The translations under genes were made by a program, and so were the position numbers. A model generated the notes under the pieces. It worked only from the letters and a program-made list of their open reading frames with translations. It made no database searches and was not told the origin of the DNA. Shown here piece after piece: positions 63,009-64,000 of a stretch of DNA of 64,000 nucleotides; positions within the stretch are counted from its first letter, which is position 1, and every line of letters begins with the position of its first letter. Location of the stretch: NCBI RefSeq assembly GCF_018100985.1, contig NZ_JAGJEI010000013.1:1-64000 (forward strand). Reading direction: 5' to 3'. The DNA is from Pseudoalteromonas sp. MMG007 (lineage in GTDB: Bacteria; Pseudomonadota; Gammaproteobacteria; Enterobacterales; Alteromonadaceae).

Positions 63009-63464
63009 ATGAAAACCTTACTACTTGCTTTAGTTTCTCTTACTTTTATTAGCGCCTCTGTTTTTGCTACGCCAAGTAATAAGAGCCGTTTTATTCCTTT
63101 ATTAAAAACAAAGCTAGGCAATTATAAGGTGGTTTCAGCAAGCTCTTCGCTTTGTGTTGATAGTCAATTGAGTTTAATAAACCCTGTGTATCCCGATGCG
63201 GGTTTTAAATTAGGTTCGCAAATAGCATTCGAAAGCCTGCATAACGGCACACGTACAACTAAAAAACCTGACTTTTGCTTTGTAACCAGTTCGTTTAAGT
63301 ACAAAAGTGATGGTGTAGATAACAGCCTAAGAATGAGTCGCTGTGTTGATCCTGTTAACGAAAAAACCATTAGGCAAAGTATAGAATTTGTTGGCAATAC
63401 CACCGTTAAATACACCCTTGACGATCCTCAAGTACAATGCACTTTTGAAAAGCAAGCCGATTAA
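63009..63464 (+). CDS. small secreted protein, unknown function
   Basis: A 151-residue protein with a signal peptide (residues 1-20, SVFAT). The mature part has four Cys (SSLCVDS, DFCFVTS, SRCVDP, VQCTFEK) and a strand-rich pattern, consistent with two disulfides. No family is recognised. The ATG at 63009 is chosen because the signal peptide starts there; a GAGG lies about 12 bases upstream, further than usual. It converges with umuC. Confidence 0.65.
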   Translation: MKTLLLALVSLTFISASVFATPSNKSRFIPLLKTKLGNYKVVSASSSLCVDSQLSLINPVYPDAGFKLGSQIAFESLHNGTRTTKKPDFCFVTSSFKYKSDGVDNSLRMSRCVDPVNEKTIRQSIEFVGNTTVKYTLDDPQVQCTFEKQAD

Positions 63465-63498
63465 ACACAGCGTTTAATTTACAAAGGCAATAGTGCGC

Positions 63499-63999
63499 TT
63501 ATTCATAACAGTAAATTTTAGGAATATCGTGCCAGCGAGTCGTGTACTGGGGCGATAAATAATCGCGGTTCATGTGCCAGCGGTTGTTTAATTTACTGCT
63601 AGCAAGGCTTAGCATGCCTTTTCCGTACCGGTTATTTATTGTATCTAGGCACTGCATTAATTTTGGGTTATCGGCACTTTGGTTAAATAAATCGCTTTGC
63701 TGATACTGCACCGAGGTAAGCTCTAAAGCGCCTACGCCACACTTATAAAACCGAACCCCTGGCTGATAAATAGTATTAAACACCTCAGAGACTGCATTTG
63801 CCATTACACAGGTATCGTTAGTGGGGGTTGCAAACTTATACATAAACGACTTTTTACAATAGCGGTCTTCGTGTTTACCGCTTGCGGCAAATATATAAAG
63901 TTGTTTTGTTAGTGAGCGCTGCGCCCGTAATTTACTGGCAACCGTAGTAACATGGTTCATAAGGGCGGTTTTTAATGCGCTAGGCTCGTATATTCGCTC
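63499..63999 (-). CDS. umuC: DNA polymerase V catalytic subunit UmuC (C-terminal part, cut by window edge)
   Basis: The C-terminal 166 or so residues of a Y-family translesion polymerase. Seen are the little-finger domain SLTKQLYIFAASGKHEDRYC, FYKCGVGALELTS and the typical UmuC ending SLASSKLNNRWHMNRDYLSPQYTTRWHDIPKI. The frame stays open from ATG 63960 to the window edge (ERIYEPSALKTAL), so the start lies to the right outside the window. Its usual partner umuD would be upstream, outside the window. SOS control cannot be seen here. Confidence 0.93.
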   Translation of the reverse strand, partial: ERIYEPSALKTALMNHVTTVASKLRAQRSLTKQLYIFAASGKHEDRYCKKSFMYKFATPTNDTCVMANAVSEVFNTIYQPGVRFYKCGVGALELTSVQYQQSDLFNQSADNPKLMQCLDTINNRYGKGMLSLASSKLNNRWHMNRDYLSPQYTTRWHDIPKIYCYE

Positions 64000-64000
64000 A

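Overview
The window is AT-rich gammaproteobacterial chromosome, most likely from a marine Pseudoalteromonas or close relative in the Alteromonadales. The pointers are a vibriolysin-like M4 protease and an M28 aminopeptidase, each with two C-terminal PPC domains, the TtpC-type TonB operon with DUF3450 and TPR genes, a FucP/GluP sugar transporter, a BacNav-type ion channel, and the sequence character of the housekeeping genes. Genus assignment is inference; no rRNA is present.

Layout. (1) 1-3018: four minus-strand gene cassettes, each followed by an integron attC site (the leftmost is cut by the window edge), with no integrase gene in view: a CALIN-like array. Cassettes encode a GNAT acetyltransferase, a small secreted protein, a DUF2971 protein and a membrane-anchored unknown. 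Beyond it lies a broken O-acetylhomoserine sulfhydrylase gene (3369-3648). (2) 3773-11859: DUF1289 protein, a lipoprotein, then the complete minus-strand operon hisGDCBHAFI preceded by a His-rich leader peptide and transcription attenuator. (3) 12117-20497: small unknown protein, cytochrome c-FTR1 iron permease fusion, CPA1 antiporter, and two adjacent secreted peptidases. (4) 20660-34478: yoaA, tsaB, alkaline phosphatase, a hydrolase, fadD, rnd, minCDE, ycgL, a lytic transglycosylase, and a GbsR-like regulator divergent from a zinc alcohol dehydrogenase. (5) 34565-46370: Fur-box siderophore receptor, amidohydrolase, DUF885 lipoprotein, YcgN, TrmH-like methyltransferase, a periplasmic binding protein, a sugar transporter, a diguanylate cyclase and a DsbA-family protein. 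(6) 46463-56457: DUF3450-ttpC-exbB-exbD-tonB-TPR operon, then a secreted lipoprotein and a TonB-dependent receptor. (7) 56705-64000: small secreted proteins, asd, a DUF748 protein, a voltage-gated ion channel, YwbE, DUF4240, and the 3' part of umuC running off the right edge.

The strongest functional reading is region 6. The TonB operon and the lipoprotein-receptor pair both have an upstream element of 7-bp direct repeats at 11-bp pitch, like PhoB boxes, placed 10 bp from a plausible -10 box. The two boxes share the same outer-repeat spacing. This suggests a phosphate-starvation-induced outer-membrane uptake system with its own TonB energiser. The second item of interest is the integron array without a visible integrase.
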